64,000 bases of DNA from positions 186,001 through 250,000 of the forward strand of contig NZ_FOVR01000004.1 of NCBI RefSeq assembly GCF_900115225.1. Direction: 5' to 3'. The notes under the pieces were generated by a model, which saw only the letters and a program-made list of their open reading frames with translations, was not told where the DNA came from and did not search any database. The number at the start of each line of letters is the position of its first letter. Positions within the stretch are counted from its first letter, which is position 1. Positions 36,599 through 46,783 of this stretch are shown one piece after another. The position numbers and the translations under genes were made by a program. This stretch comes from Cohaesibacter marisflavi. Lineage in GTDB: Bacteria; Pseudomonadota; Alphaproteobacteria; Rhizobiales; Cohaesibacteraceae.

Positions 36599-39500
36599 AT
36601 GCGTGTAGAGCGGCGCTATACCACTGAAGGAAAATCAGCATACGATTCCATCGAGTTTCGTAAGGCTACGAGTGAAATCCGCAACCCGGACGGGTCAATC
36701 GTATTTCGTCTCGAGAATATCGATGTACCAACAAGCTGGTCTCAGGTGGCCGCAGATATTCTTGCTCAGAAATATTTCCGGAAGGCAGGCATACCAGCTG
36801 CGCTGAAACGCATTGAAGAAAATTCCGTTCCCTCCTGGCTGTGGCGCTCCGTCCCGGACGAAGAAGCGCTGAGCCAGCTGCCTGAAGACGAACGCTTCGG
36901 CCCGGAAATGTCCTCCCAGCAGGTTTTTGACCGTCTCGCTGGCACATGGACCTATTGGGGCTGGAAAGGTGGCTATTTTGACACCGACGCCGACGCCCGC
37001 GCCTTTTATGACGAACTGCGCTACATGCTCTGCACCCAGCGCGTCGCACCGAACTCCCCGCAATGGTTCAACACCGGTCTGCATTGGGCCTATGGTATCG
37101 ATGGCCCGAGCCAGGGTCACCATTATGTCGACTTTGAAACCGGCCGCCTGACCCGCTCCGCAACCGCCTATGAACATCCGCAGCCACACGCCTGCTTCAT
37201 CCAGTCCATCTCTGATGATCTGGTCAACGAAGGCGGCATCATGGATCTGTGGGTGCGTGAAGCACGCCTGTTCAAATATGGCTCCGGTACCGGCACCAAC
37301 TTCTCCTCTTTGCGCTCCGAAGGGGAACCCCTTTCCGGTGGCGGCAAAAGCTCTGGCCTGATGTCCTTCCTGAAAATCGGCGACCGCGCCGCTGGCGCCA
37401 TCAAGTCAGGCGGCACCACGCGCCGTGCGGCCAAGATGGTTGTGGTCGACATCGACCATCCGGATATCGAGGCCTACATCAACTGGAAGGTCAAGGAAGA
37501 GGAAAAGGTCGCCGCGATCGTTACCGGCTCCAAGATCGTTTCCAAGCATCTCAAAGCCATCATGAAGGCCTGCGTCAATTGCCAGGGCTCCAACGATGAA
37601 TGCTTTGACCCGGCAAAGAACCCTGCTCTCAAGCGCGAAATCCGCGCTGCCAAGAAGATGCAGGTACCGGAGAACTATATCCGTCGCGTCATCCAGTTTG
37701 CCAAACAGGGCTACAAGGATATCGAGTTTGATACCTACAACACCGATTGGGATAGCGCAGCGTATCTCACGGTGGCTGGCCAAAACTCGAACAACTCCGT
37801 TCGCATCACCGACGATTTCCTCAACGCAGTGAAGGAAGACCGCGACTGGAACCTTATCGGCCGCATCAAGGGCGACGTTCGCAAAACCGTTAAAGCAAAA
37901 GAGCTTTGGGAACAGATCGGTTATGCCGCATGGGCTTCTGCCGATCCGGGCCTGCAGTTCCACACCACGATCAACGACTGGCACACATGCCTAGCTGATG
38001 GCGAAATCATCGCCTCCAACCCCTGCTCGGAATATATGTTCCTTGACAATACGGCATGTAACCTGGCTTCCATCAACCTTCTGCAGTTCCAGCAGCAGGA
38101 TGGCAACTTCGCTGTCGAGGAGTTCGAGCATACGGTACGTCTGTGGACCATGGTTCTGGAAATCTCGGTTCTGATGGCTCAGTTCCCGTCTCCGGAAATC
38201 GCAGAGCGGTCCTATCTCTATCGCACCTTGGGTCTGGGCTATGCCAACATCGGCGGCCTGCTGATGACCTCCGGCATCCCTTATGACAGCGACGAAGGCC
38301 GCGCCATCTGTGCCGCCATCTCCGCTCTCATGACCGGTACGTCTTACGCAACCTCGGCAGAAATGGCCAAGGAACTGGGTGCTTTCGAGCGCTATGAAGC
38401 CAACGCGTCCCACATGTTGCGTGTCATCCGCAACCATCGCCGTGCCGCCTATGGCCACACCGATGGCTATGAGGATCTCGACATCAATCCGGTGCCGCTT
38501 GACCATGAAAGCTGCAAGGACAAGACCCTGATCAATCATGCTGTCGAAGCATGGGACAAGGCCCTCGAACTCGGCCAGCAATATGGCTATCGCAACGCAC
38601 AGACCACCGTGGTTGCCCCAACCGGCACCATCGGCCTTGTCATGGACTGCGACACCACCGGCATCGAGCCAGACTTCGCTCTGGTTAAATTCAAGAAACT
38701 CGCTGGTGGCGGCTATTTCAAGATCATCAACCGTACCGTTCCTAATGCCCTGAAAAAGCTTGGCTATAACGACCAGCAGATCAAGGATATCGAAACCTAT
38801 GCGGTTGGTCATGGAACGCTGAAAAGCTGCAACGCCATCAGCCACAATGCTCTGAAGGACAAAGGCCTTACAGACGAGAAGCTGGAAACCATCGAAGGTG
38901 GTCTTGCCAGCGCATTCGACATCAAGTTTGCCTTCAACAAGTGGACCCTTGGCGAAGACTTCTGCAAGGAAGTGCTTGGCGCGAGTGACGAACAGCTTGA
39001 AGATCCGCATTTCGATCTGCTGGCCCACATGGGCTTCAGCAAGGAAGAAATCGACGTTGCCAACATTCATGTCTGTGGTGCCATGACCCTTGAAGGCGCT
39101 CCGCACCTGAAGGACGAGCATCTTCCGGTCTTTGATTGCGCCAACCCATGCGGCCGCATCGGCAAGCGTTATCTCTCGGTGGAAAGCCACATCAAAATGA
39201 TGGCTGCGTCCCAGCCCTTCATCACCGGCGCGATCTCCAAGACGATCAACATGCCCAATGATGCATCGGTCGAGGATTGCAAGAACGCCTACATGATGTC
39301 CTGGCAGCTGGCGCTGAAAGCCAACGCCCTGTATCGCGATGGTTCCAAACTGTCCCAGCCGCTCAACAGCCAGCTGTTGGACGACGATGAAGACGAGGCA
39401 GAAGATGCTGTCGAAGCAATTGCTGCTGCACCAATGCCGGAACGAGCGGCTCTGGTGTCCGAGAAGGTTGTCGAACGTGTGGTTGAACGGGTTGTCGAGC

Positions 39501-40321
39501 ACCGCGTGCGCGAACGTCTCAAACTGCCTGATCGCCGTAAGGGCTACACCCAGAAGGCAACTGTTGGTGGCCATAAGGTCTACCTGCGGACAGGCGAATA
39601 TGACGATGGTCAGATCGGCGAAATCTTCATCGATATGCACAAGGAAGGCGCCGCGTTCCGCAGCTTGATGAACAACTTCGCAATCGCCATTTCTCTCGGC
39701 CTGCAATATGGTGTGCCGCTTGATGAATATGTCGACGCCTTCACCTTTACCCGGTTTGAACCGGCTGGCATGGTGCAGGGCAACGAAGCCATCAAGAACG
39801 CCACGTCCATTCTTGACTATGTCTTCCGCGAGTTGGCCGTGTCCTATCTGGATCGCCACGATCTGGCTCACGTCAATCCGGATGACATCGCCACGACCTC
39901 GACAGGCAAAGGCAGCGCTGAAGGCAAAGTTCCGGTGCCGATTTCAAAAGGTCTGCTGCGTGGTAAAGCCGAGCGCTTCAAACTCGTGGATGGCAAAGAA
40001 TATGCACGTCTCCAGGAAGAGCACGCCCATCACCACAGTCATGACCATGATCACGATCATGATCACAGTCATGCAGCAACCCCGGCAACCAAGACAGCGA
40101 TGCCATCTAACACGGCAACCATGCTGAAGTCGGAAAGTCAGGTTCAACCTGCTGCAACACCGGCTGTTGGCAAAACCGAAAGCAAGGCCGACCAGATCGC
40201 TTTGGCGCGCATGAAAGGCTACGAAGGTGAAAACTGCTCTGAATGTGGCAATTTCACCATGGTGCGTAACGGCACCTGCCTGAAATGCGACACGTGTGGT
40301 GCAACGAGCGGCTGCTCCTGA
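36599..40321 (+). CDS. nrdJ: Adenosylcobalamin-dependent (class II) ribonucleoside reductase
   Basis: Makes deoxyribonucleotides using vitamin B12 as radical source, so DNA synthesis can proceed with or without oxygen. About 1,240 residues from [16 protein letters not shown], which follows AAGGGG. The barrel shows [10 protein letters not shown], the active-site Cys in [26 protein letters not shown], and the Asn-Cys-Glu triad in [18 protein letters not shown]-terminal half with a second conserved block ([20 protein letters not shown]) is typical of long alphaproteobacterial NrdJ. Near the end lies [17 protein letters not shown] (1142-1158), a likely metal-binding tract in the flexible linker, followed by the zinc-type tail [10 protein letters not shown]...CLKCDTCG that carries the redox Cys. 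Transcription ends at 40366-40397. Confidence 0.97.
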   Translation: MRVERRYTTEGKSAYDSIEFRKATSEIRNPDGSIVFRLENIDVPTSWSQVAADILAQKYFRKAGIPAALKRIEENSVPSWLWRSVPDEEALSQLPEDERFGPEMSSQQVFDRLAGTWTYWGWKGGYFDTDADARAFYDELRYMLCTQRVAPNSPQWFNTGLHWAYGIDGPSQGHHYVDFETGRLTRSATAYEHPQPHACFIQSISDDLVNEGGIMDLWVREARLFKYGSGTGTNFSSLRSEGEPLSGGGKSSGLMSFLKIGDRAAGAIKSGGTTRRAAKMVVVDIDHPDIEAYINWKVKEEEKVAAIVTGSKIVSKHLKAIMKACVNCQGSNDECFDPAKNPALKREIRAAKKMQVPENYIRRVIQFAKQGYKDIEFDTYNTDWDSAAYLTVAGQNSNNSVRITDDFLNAVKEDRDWNLIGRIKGDVRKTVKAKELWEQIGYAAWASADPGLQFHTTINDWHTCLADGEIIASNPCSEYMFLDNTACNLASINLLQFQQQDGNFAVEEFEHTVRLWTMVLEISVLMAQFPSPEIAERSYLYRTLGLGYANIGGLLMTSGIPYDSDEGRAICAAISALMTGTSYATSAEMAKELGAFERYEANASHMLRVIRNHRRAAYGHTDGYEDLDINPVPLDHESCKDKTLINHAVEAWDKALELGQQYGYRNAQTTVVAPTGTIGLVMDCDTTGIEPDFALVKFKKLAGGGYFKIINRTVPNALKKLGYNDQQIKDIETYAVGHGTLKSCNAISHNALKDKGLTDEKLETIEGGLASAFDIKFAFNKWTLGEDFCKEVLGASDEQLEDPHFDLLAHMGFSKEEIDVANIHVCGAMTLEGAPHLKDEHLPVFDCANPCGRIGKRYLSVESHIKMMAASQPFITGAISKTINMPNDASVEDCKNAYMMSWQLALKANALYRDGSKLSQPLNSQLLDDDEDEAEDAVEAIAAAPMPERAALVSEKVVERVVERVVEHRVRERLKLPDRRKGYTQKATVGGHKVYLRTGEYDDGQIGEIFIDMHKEGAAFRSLMNNFAIAISLGLQYGVPLDEYVDAFTFTRFEPAGMVQGNEAIKNATSILDYVFRELAVSYLDRHDLAHVNPDDIATTSTGKGSAEGKVPVPISKGLLRGKAERFKLVDGKEYARLQEEHAHHHSHDHDHDHDHSHAATPATKTAMPSNTATMLKSESQVQPAATPAVGKTESKADQIALARMKGYEGENCSECGNFTMVRNGTCLKCDTCGATSGCS

Positions 40322-40365
40322 TCACAGTCAGCCATTGGGTGCCAAGCCCCCAACATAGGAACAAG

Positions 40366-40397
40366 AAAAGCCCCGCTCACATCGAGCGGGGCTTTTT
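40366..40397. terminator. Bidirectional intrinsic terminator after nrdJ
   Basis: AAAAGCCCCGCTC and GAGCGGGGCTTTTT form a long GC-rich stem, with a T-run on both strands. It also serves the convergent LysE-type gene. Confidence 0.9.
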
Positions 40398-40426
40398 CAA
40401 TTCATGCGAAAGGGAGCAAAGCCTTA

Positions 40427-41050
40427 TCAGCGTTGGGTAAGAGCAAGCTTCGCACCAAGCGCCACAAAGGTCGCGGCAAAGCCACGCTTCAACCACGCCA
40501 TAACAGCCGGACGAGACAGAAGCTTGTCCCGCACAGACGCAGCCGCAACACCAACGAGGGCGAAAACAAGAAGCGTCATCACCATAAAGATGCTCCCCAA
40601 TTCCACCATATCAAGCATCGGACTGGCCGTGTTCACATCGATGAACTGCGGCAAGAACGCGAGAAAGAAGATCGACAGTTTCGGGTTGAGCAGATTGAGC
40701 AGAATCCCGTCCCGCACAATACCCAAGGCTGACGGTCCCTGCACGGACGCATCATCCAGATGATCCGCATCAAACTGTTCCTTATCCTTCAACATCTTGT
40801 AGGCCATGAACAGAAGATAGGCGACACCGGCAAATTTGACCATTTGAAACGCCATCGCACTGGCATGCAACAGGGCGGCAAGCCCGAGCACCGCTGCGGT
40901 GATATGAGAGATAATCGAGAGCGTACCACCCAACGCCGCCATCAAACCCATACGCAGGCCTCTACGCAAGGTCACAACGAGCGTAAAGATCATGCCCGTC
41001 CCAGGCGTGATCACGATGAAAAGCGAAGTGAGAAGAAATTCAATAGTCAT
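40427..41050 (-). CDS. LysE/RhtB family amino acid exporter
   Basis: 207 residues from MTIEFLLTSLFIVITPGTGM; the frame is open to 41095, but this ATG begins the conserved first helix. Six hydrophobic segments are visible. The ITPGTGMIFTLVVTLRRGLRMG motif after helix 1 and the central NLLNPKLSIFFLAFLPQFI are the family signatures. Members export amino acids such as lysine, threonine or homoserine lactones; the substrate here cannot be read from the sequence. Convergent with nrdJ. Confidence 0.9.
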   Translation of the reverse strand: MTIEFLLTSLFIVITPGTGMIFTLVVTLRRGLRMGLMAALGGTLSIISHITAAVLGLAALLHASAMAFQMVKFAGVAYLLFMAYKMLKDKEQFDADHLDDASVQGPSALGIVRDGILLNLLNPKLSIFFLAFLPQFIDVNTASPMLDMVELGSIFMVMTLLVFALVGVAAASVRDKLLSRPAVMAWLKRGFAATFVALGAKLALTQR

Positions 41051-41143
41051 GGCACTCGGCAATCTGTTTGATGAAGCTGGCCGGTAGCATACCACCTAAA
41101 TGTGTTTTGCCAATCCTATAGATTACGCAGTTTTAAAAGCGTA

Positions 41144-41485
41144 TCATTTGCCGATATCCTTGAATTGGCAATTATCGATCGTCTGAAAATGCGTGATGAG
41201 ATAGCTGCCCTTGCCATAAAACTCAAACCGGCAGCCAAAGCGCGCCCCGCCAAAAGGCTGGATGTTGGCATTCACCTCGGTATTCTCGCTGACATTCAGA
41301 CAGATCACATCACCAACCGGCAGATTGCGCTCAATCTGCCCACTCTTGCTCTTCAAAAGTATATAGAGTGTTTGATCGGCTCCATTTTCTAGACAAGCAG
41401 CCCATACAGGCACGCTCAAAGGAAACACCAAAACGGTATAAGCAAAAATAGCCCTGATACCGGCGAACAAAAAGTTTCTTCTCAT
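41144..41485 (-). CDS. Small secreted protein, unrecognised
   Basis: 113 residues. The ATG follows AAAGGGATG, and the N-terminus is a clear signal peptide (FLFAGIRAIFAYTVLVFPL, cleavage near VWAACLEN). The mature part of about 84 residues has four Cys (in AACLEN, VICLNV, FGCRFEF and DNCQFKD), probably two disulfides, and mixed beta-type sequence. I recognise no family. It is 93 bp upstream of the LysE-type gene on the same strand. Confidence 0.65.
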   Translation of the reverse strand: MRRNFLFAGIRAIFAYTVLVFPLSVPVWAACLENGADQTLYILLKSKSGQIERNLPVGDVICLNVSENTEVNANIQPFGGARFGCRFEFYGKGSYLITHFQTIDNCQFKDIGK

Positions 41486-41787
41486 AAGAACATCCCTTTC
41501 GGCACGGCAATTTTATTTGAAATGATGCAGAATTCTGATTTAATACATCTTTCTCCAAAAATAATATAAACCACTTTTGTAAAAATTTCGAAAAAGACCA
41601 TCATTTAAAATATTAATACTACACTCAAAGAAGTTAAAAGATCAGCACAATCTTTAGTCGCTCTTGAATGCGCAAGGGTGCACACATAATTGCAACACCA
41701 AAGCCGACATTGTTGCCGATAAAACATTTCCGCTTGACCTTTTTGTCAAAACACCTGAAAAGGCCAGAGGAAAAGGAGAATGAATAA
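41486..41787 (+). promoter_or_regulatory. AT-rich promoter region of amn
   Basis: 302 bp between the divergent small secreted protein gene and amn, clearly richer in A and T than its surroundings. It contains the inverted repeat TTGAC-N6-GTCAA at 41734-41749, about 40-54 bp before amn, and AGGAAAAGGAG as the amn ribosome site. No gene. Confidence 0.55.
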
Positions 41788-43275
41788 ATGAAGACAGCCT
41801 TTTCCACGATCGCTCCGGATCGCTTCAGCCATGAAACATTTCGTGATGCAGAAGCCGCCATTCAGCGACTACTGGATATTTATCAAGTTCATACTGAATT
41901 CCTCAGAGATGCTTTCACCCGCGTCGCACAAAATGATGTGCCTTCGACCGGGCGGTATCGTGCGACCTATCCTGAAATCCGCATGACGACAGATACCCAT
42001 GCCCAGATTGACTCCCGCCTGTCATTTGGCCATGTCCCTGGTCCGGGCACTTATTCCACCACCATCTCCCGTCCGGATCTGTTCAGCCACTATCTCAAGC
42101 AGCAGATTGAACTGCTTTTGTCCAATCATAACGTCGCCATTGAAGTGGGGCCTTCCATGACCCCGATCCCCATTCACTTTGCCTGGCCAAATGGCATGAA
42201 TGTGGAAGGCGCCCTGCCCGAAACATGGTCTCGCCCCTTGCGCGACGTCTTCGATGTGCCTGATCTGGCCATCACCGATGATGCAATCGTCAACGGAACG
42301 CAGCATTATGGCCCCGATGAAGTCGTCCCGCTGGCGCCCTTCACCGGCCCGCGCATCGACTATTCTCTGCATCGACTGGCCCATTACACCGCCACGAAAC
42401 CGGAGCATTTCCAGAACTTCATCCTGTTCACCAACTACCAGTTCTATATCGACGAGTTTGTGAACTGGGCCAGAGAACAGATGGCAAATGGCTCCGAGGA
42501 CTATGTGGAATTTGTCGAAGTCGGCAATCAGGTTACCCCTTCGGGTGCAACCGAACCTGTTGAGGGCGAAGCACCGCCACGCCTACCACAAATGCCTGCT
42601 TATCACCTCAAGCGCAAAGATCAGAACGGCATTACGCTGGTCAATATCGGCGTCGGCCCGTCCAATGCGAAAACCATTACGGACCACATCGCCGTCCTGC
42701 GCCCCCACGCATGGCTCATGCTGGGCCACTGCGCCGGCCTGCGCAACACACAGCGTCTGGGTGACTATGTTCTCGCTCACGGATATGTCCGAGAAGATCA
42801 CGTTCTGGATGCCGACTTGCCCACTTGGGTTCCCATTCCGGCACTCGCGGAAATTCAGGTAGCATTGGAAGATGCGGTCGCAGACATTACGGGTCTCAAG
42901 AATTACGAGCTCAAGCGCATCATGCGAACAGGCACCGTCGCCTCCATAGACAACCGGAACTGGGAATTGCGCGACCATAAGGAACCGGTGGAGCGCCTGT
43001 CTCAATCCCGCGCCATTGGTCTTGATATGGAATCAGCGGCCATCGCAGCGAACGGTTTCCGCTTCCGTGTGCCCTACGGCACTTTGCTCTGTGTGTCAGA
43101 CAAGCCCTTGCATGGGGAATTGAAACTGCCCGGCATGGCCAGCGACTTCTACACCCAGCAGGTGCGCCAACATCTCAAGATCGGTATCAAGGCGATGGAA
43201 ACGTTAAGAGGCATGCCAATCGAGCGGCTTCATTCTCGTAAGCTGCGCAGCTTTGCCGAGACGGCCTTCCAATAG
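41788..43275 (+). CDS. amn: AMP nucleosidase
   Basis: Hydrolyses AMP to adenine and ribose 5-phosphate, balancing adenylate pools. 495 residues, close to the E. coli length of 484. The N-terminal domain includes GRYRATYPEIRMTTDT and SFGHVPGPGTYSTTISRPDL; the C-terminal nucleoside-phosphorylase fold includes NIGVGPSNAKTITDHIAVLRP, AWLMLGHCAGLR and the catalytic-site segment AIGLDMESAAIAANGFRFRVPYGT. Start chosen at 9 bp after GGAG. Monocistronic, convergent with the EAL genes. Confidence 0.95.
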   Translation: MKTAFSTIAPDRFSHETFRDAEAAIQRLLDIYQVHTEFLRDAFTRVAQNDVPSTGRYRATYPEIRMTTDTHAQIDSRLSFGHVPGPGTYSTTISRPDLFSHYLKQQIELLLSNHNVAIEVGPSMTPIPIHFAWPNGMNVEGALPETWSRPLRDVFDVPDLAITDDAIVNGTQHYGPDEVVPLAPFTGPRIDYSLHRLAHYTATKPEHFQNFILFTNYQFYIDEFVNWAREQMANGSEDYVEFVEVGNQVTPSGATEPVEGEAPPRLPQMPAYHLKRKDQNGITLVNIGVGPSNAKTITDHIAVLRPHAWLMLGHCAGLRNTQRLGDYVLAHGYVREDHVLDADLPTWVPIPALAEIQVALEDAVADITGLKNYELKRIMRTGTVASIDNRNWELRDHKEPVERLSQSRAIGLDMESAAIAANGFRFRVPYGTLLCVSDKPLHGELKLPGMASDFYTQQVRQHLKIGIKAMETLRGMPIERLHSRKLRSFAETAFQ

Positions 43276-43328
43276 GCCGCAAGTAAGACAGAATACAGGT
43301 TAGAAAGAGCACAAGAAGAGGCGCCGCA

Positions 43329-44945
43329 TTATGCGGCCTCTTCTGCCCCGGTTTCCGTTGCTTCTTCCATATCGGGGATCACTTCGCTGGCGGTCTGGCG
43401 CTTGCGCGCAACCTTCATCAACTTACAGAAGGAAGCTGCTGGCAAAGGCGGTGCAAAGAGATATCCCTGCGCAGCCGAGACGCCCATTTTACGCAACTGG
43501 ATAACCTGCTCTTCGGTCTCCACCCCTTCAGCGATGACGCCAATATTCAGATTCTCAGCCAACGAAATCAGCCCCTGAACCAATTCGGGACCAGCAAAGC
43601 CCCCATCCAACGCATCAACCAGCAGCTTGTCCAGCTTCAGAATATCCACGCTGATAGAAGACAGGTTATAAAGCCCGCTATGGCCTGACCCCACATCATC
43701 CAGTGCAATTTCAGCGCCCAGGGCCCGAATCTGACTGATGACATCTTTGGCCAGATCCATTTCCTGGATCGGCACCCGATCAGAAATCTCGAAAATCAGA
43801 TTCTTAAAGCCCAGCTTGCTATCCTTAAACACATCTTCAATATCGGCTACGATGGAATCGTCGATCATCTGATGGGAAAACAAGTTGAGCGCAACCTTGA
43901 AGACCTGCCCCTCACGCACGACCGGATCCAGTAGCCGACAACTATCCTGCATGATCCGGCAAGTTACCTCGCGCGTGAGCCGGTAATTCTGGGCCAACGG
44001 AATGAATTCATGGGGCGGCACAACGCTTCCGTCAGGCTTGAGCCAACGGGCAAGCACTTCGCATCCGGTGATAGCGCCGCTATCAAGATCAATAATCGGC
44101 TGCATATAGGGCACGATTTCGCCATTATCGAGCGCATCTAGAATGATGTCTCCATCGGAGGGCCTATAGCGGCCAAAATACCATCCGATACCAACCATGA
44201 TCAGGCCGAAAAAAAGGCCCAGTAGATTGATGAACTCTCGCTCATCAGCCGTCACAACATCAATCGCGGCCTCGGTAATAGACATCTGCACTTCAAAGGG
44301 CAACACATCGGAATGCACAGACACCCGATCAATGATCTCGCCGCCAGCTGTTTCCGGTTCGAGAATGAACCAATGTGTACCGCTTCCCATGGAGAGCATA
44401 GCATAACGGAACCGCCGCAAATCATTGCGCACCGGGTCGATGCGGACCAGTTCACCCGGAACACGCGCCACCAGACGGCGACCATTGGCAACATGGCGCA
44501 CAACCAGCAAGGATGGCATATCAAATTGCCCGGCACCGGCCGATAGAGACAAGGTAACAGCCTTGTCACCGACCTGATAGGCAGGCAACAAACCGGTTTG
44601 GCGGGCCGACTGGCCCAGATCTGTGCAGACCAGATTGCCATTGCGATCCACCAGACCAATGGTGTCGATCCAGGCAGTAGAGCGAGCCGCGTCACTATAG
44701 CGATAACGATGGTCCGTCGTGCAGGACAGGCCTGGAGATTGCGCCAGATTATTCAGGACATTGATTGCAGTTTGAGCGGCATCGCTCGCCCGTTCCAGCA
44801 TGACATCTGCCGAGATTTGCAGGTCTTCCTTGATCTCTTTTTCAACCTGCCAACGCATGGCAAATTGCATGCCGATGGTCAGCAAGCCTGCGCTTACCGT
44901 CGCCAGTAACGAGTATCCCGCAATTTTCTTGGCATTTCTGATCAT
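43329..44945 (-). CDS. CSS-motif/EAL-domain c-di-GMP phosphodiesterase, copy 1
   Basis: About 538 residues from MIRNAKKIAGYSLL, which has GAGG 5 bp upstream; an earlier in-frame ATG at 44981 has none. Two membrane segments (near 8-28 and 230-250) bracket a periplasmic CSS-like sensor with Cys pairs in SPGLSCTTD and GNLVCTDLG, as in E. coli PdeC where the Cys pair is under Dsb control. The EAL domain (about 270-520) keeps the catalytic set: Glu in GCEVLARW, Asn in VALNLF, Glu in FEISDR, Asp-Asp in LDDVGSGHS, Lys in LKLDK, Glu in AEGVET and Gln in QGYLF, so it is probably active. It is 155 bp or more downstream of a related gene on the same strand. Confidence 0.88.
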   Translation of the reverse strand: MIRNAKKIAGYSLLATVSAGLLTIGMQFAMRWQVEKEIKEDLQISADVMLERASDAAQTAINVLNNLAQSPGLSCTTDHRYRYSDAARSTAWIDTIGLVDRNGNLVCTDLGQSARQTGLLPAYQVGDKAVTLSLSAGAGQFDMPSLLVVRHVANGRRLVARVPGELVRIDPVRNDLRRFRYAMLSMGSGTHWFILEPETAGGEIIDRVSVHSDVLPFEVQMSITEAAIDVVTADEREFINLLGLFFGLIMVGIGWYFGRYRPSDGDIILDALDNGEIVPYMQPIIDLDSGAITGCEVLARWLKPDGSVVPPHEFIPLAQNYRLTREVTCRIMQDSCRLLDPVVREGQVFKVALNLFSHQMIDDSIVADIEDVFKDSKLGFKNLIFEISDRVPIQEMDLAKDVISQIRALGAEIALDDVGSGHSGLYNLSSISVDILKLDKLLVDALDGGFAGPELVQGLISLAENLNIGVIAEGVETEEQVIQLRKMGVSAAQGYLFAPPLPAASFCKLMKVARKRQTASEVIPDMEEATETGAEEAA

Positions 44946-45136
44946 AGAGCCTCGCCCAAACAATTGCGCTAATTTGAGCATAAATCAGTGAAAATTCAGT
45001 TGATTTTTGGAAACATACCAAGAAACATCGACACGCAGCGGAAACGCCGATTTCGCGCCTTCCGAGCAGCTGCTGCAGTATCTATTACCTAGGAGATATC
45101 CGAGCACAAATACACACCTCGATCCGGCTCAGCACA

Positions 45137-46783
45137 TCAGGAGACGGTTTTCACATTGTCCTTGTTGGCAGCTGGAATTTGTTTCTTCTTCTGGTTTTTT
45201 CCACCCAACGCACCGACCAACTGCAGATAGGCAGAAGCCGGCAGAGCCGGAGAGAAGAGAAAACCTTGTGCTTCGTCGATCCCCGAGCGCCGCAGATAGT
45301 CAAGCTGCTCATCGGTCTCTACGCCTTCAGCAACGACGACCATATCCATGCCCTTGGCCATCTGACTGAGAGAATCGATGATCGGAACGGTTTCAGTCTC
45401 TGCCGTGATGGTATCCACAAACAGTTTGTCGATCTTGATGATATCCATGCCCAGCTTTTGCAGATAGGCGAAACCACCATGGCCTGTACCGGCATCATCA
45501 AGCGCCACCCGAATGCCAAGTTCCTGCAACCTTGCAATGATGGCCCGCGCCCGGTCCAGATTTTCCAACGGCAACCGCTCGGTCACTTCCAGAACGAGCT
45601 GTTCAAACCGCACGCCAGAATTGCCAAAGACCTGCTCTACTTCGCGCACGATGGCCAGATCCTCAAAATGCTTATTGAACAGATTGATCGCAACCTTCAG
45701 GTTCGGATGCTTGGCGTAGCTCTCGGAGAGATCTTCAGCCACCTGCTCCATCAGCAGCGCGGTCATCGGCAGGGCCAGGCCCGAGGCTTCAGCCACATCG
45801 ATAAAATGGCCGGGAGAAAGGATCGTCCCATCCGGCTTGCGCCATCTGACAAGAACCTCACAGCCAGCCAGCCTGCCGCTCTGGATATCAAGAATGGGCT
45901 GATAGTAGGGCACAAATTCCTTACGCTTGATCGCCTGCTCCAGACTGACATACGGATCCGGCTTGCGCAGCCCCATCCGGACAAAGAAGAACATGATCAA
46001 CGCACCGGTCAGAATACCAAGACCATCAACGACCCGCATCACGCCGCCAAAGGAATCCCACACTGCCGAAAAAGGCAGAGCAACAGAGACCGTTAGCGGA
46101 TAGCGCGAAGAATTGACCTCGTGGGTGATCAGATCCTTGACCCAATTCGGATCAGGCTCGAACGAATAGAAGGGCGCCCTTTGGCGCAGTCGACTAACCG
46201 GCGTGCTTTCGGTGATAGTCTCGTTATTTTTCAGCTTCATCGAAATGCGGTAGAAATCGACATAATCCGTCTGCATGCCCTGCGGAACGAAATTCTCCAC
46301 AAGAATGAACCCGCCAATCGAAACAAACTCAGTGATATGCCATTGAACAAGCAAACCTTCCTTGCCTGTCAAACTATCGCGCACCGCCCGGTAGCTCAAA
46401 TGATCAACTGCGCCGATCACCTGCGATGACGTAGGCTGGAAGCTGGTGCTCTCCTTGATAGAAGAGCAGTACATATACTCACCATTATAAATAAGCCCGA
46501 CATCATGCAGCACCGAGTGACGCAGCATCATTCCGCGGAAACGCTCCTGAAGCGCATTGTCGCAAACGGGAACGCGGAAATGAGGCAAAGCAGAGAAAAC
46601 ATCGATGGCTTCTTGAACAAAGGTCTCGGCCCGCACCAGCGTACGCTGCGCTGTCTGATCCAGGAAACGCTCCCCCCGGCCCATCAGATAGTCGCGCATG
46701 GCTATATGGGCGGCAAACACCGGGAAAATTCCCAGGACCACGCCAAGAAATAGCAAAATTATGGACCGAAACCGATTCTTCAA
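45137..46783 (-). CDS. CSS-motif/EAL-domain c-di-GMP phosphodiesterase, copy 2
   Basis: About 548 residues if started at TTG 46783, which follows AGAAGGGAA by 8 bp and gives LKNRFRSIILLFLGVV, a basic residue run plus membrane helix like copy 1. The frame is open to ATG 46843, but that codon has no ribosome site. The periplasmic sensor has Cys in VPVCDNAL and a literal CSS in YMYCSSIKE; a second helix lies near 250. The EAL domain is complete: CEVLVRW, VAINLF, LEVTERLP, LDDAGTGHGG, IKIDK, AEGVET and QGFLF. The C-terminus is Lys-rich. Likely degrades c-di-GMP in response to a periplasmic or redox cue. Confidence 0.88.
   Translation of the reverse strand: MKNRFRSIILLFLGVVLGIFPVFAAHIAMRDYLMGRGERFLDQTAQRTLVRAETFVQEAIDVFSALPHFRVPVCDNALQERFRGMMLRHSVLHDVGLIYNGEYMYCSSIKESTSFQPTSSQVIGAVDHLSYRAVRDSLTGKEGLLVQWHITEFVSIGGFILVENFVPQGMQTDYVDFYRISMKLKNNETITESTPVSRLRQRAPFYSFEPDPNWVKDLITHEVNSSRYPLTVSVALPFSAVWDSFGGVMRVVDGLGILTGALIMFFFVRMGLRKPDPYVSLEQAIKRKEFVPYYQPILDIQSGRLAGCEVLVRWRKPDGTILSPGHFIDVAEASGLALPMTALLMEQVAEDLSESYAKHPNLKVAINLFNKHFEDLAIVREVEQVFGNSGVRFEQLVLEVTERLPLENLDRARAIIARLQELGIRVALDDAGTGHGGFAYLQKLGMDIIKIDKLFVDTITAETETVPIIDSLSQMAKGMDMVVVAEGVETDEQLDYLRRSGIDEAQGFLFSPALPASAYLQLVGALGGKNQKKKQIPAANKDNVKTVS

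Noticed and set aside
37991-39871. 626-codon open frame antisense to nrdJ
   Set aside because: Compositional shadow of a highly biased conserved gene; no domain and no start signal.
41780-41791. Three-codon mini-frame ATG AAT AAA TGA overlapping the amn start
   Set aside because: The Shine-Dalgarno is only 1 bp from that ATG, so ribosomes should use the amn ATG 8 bp further on.
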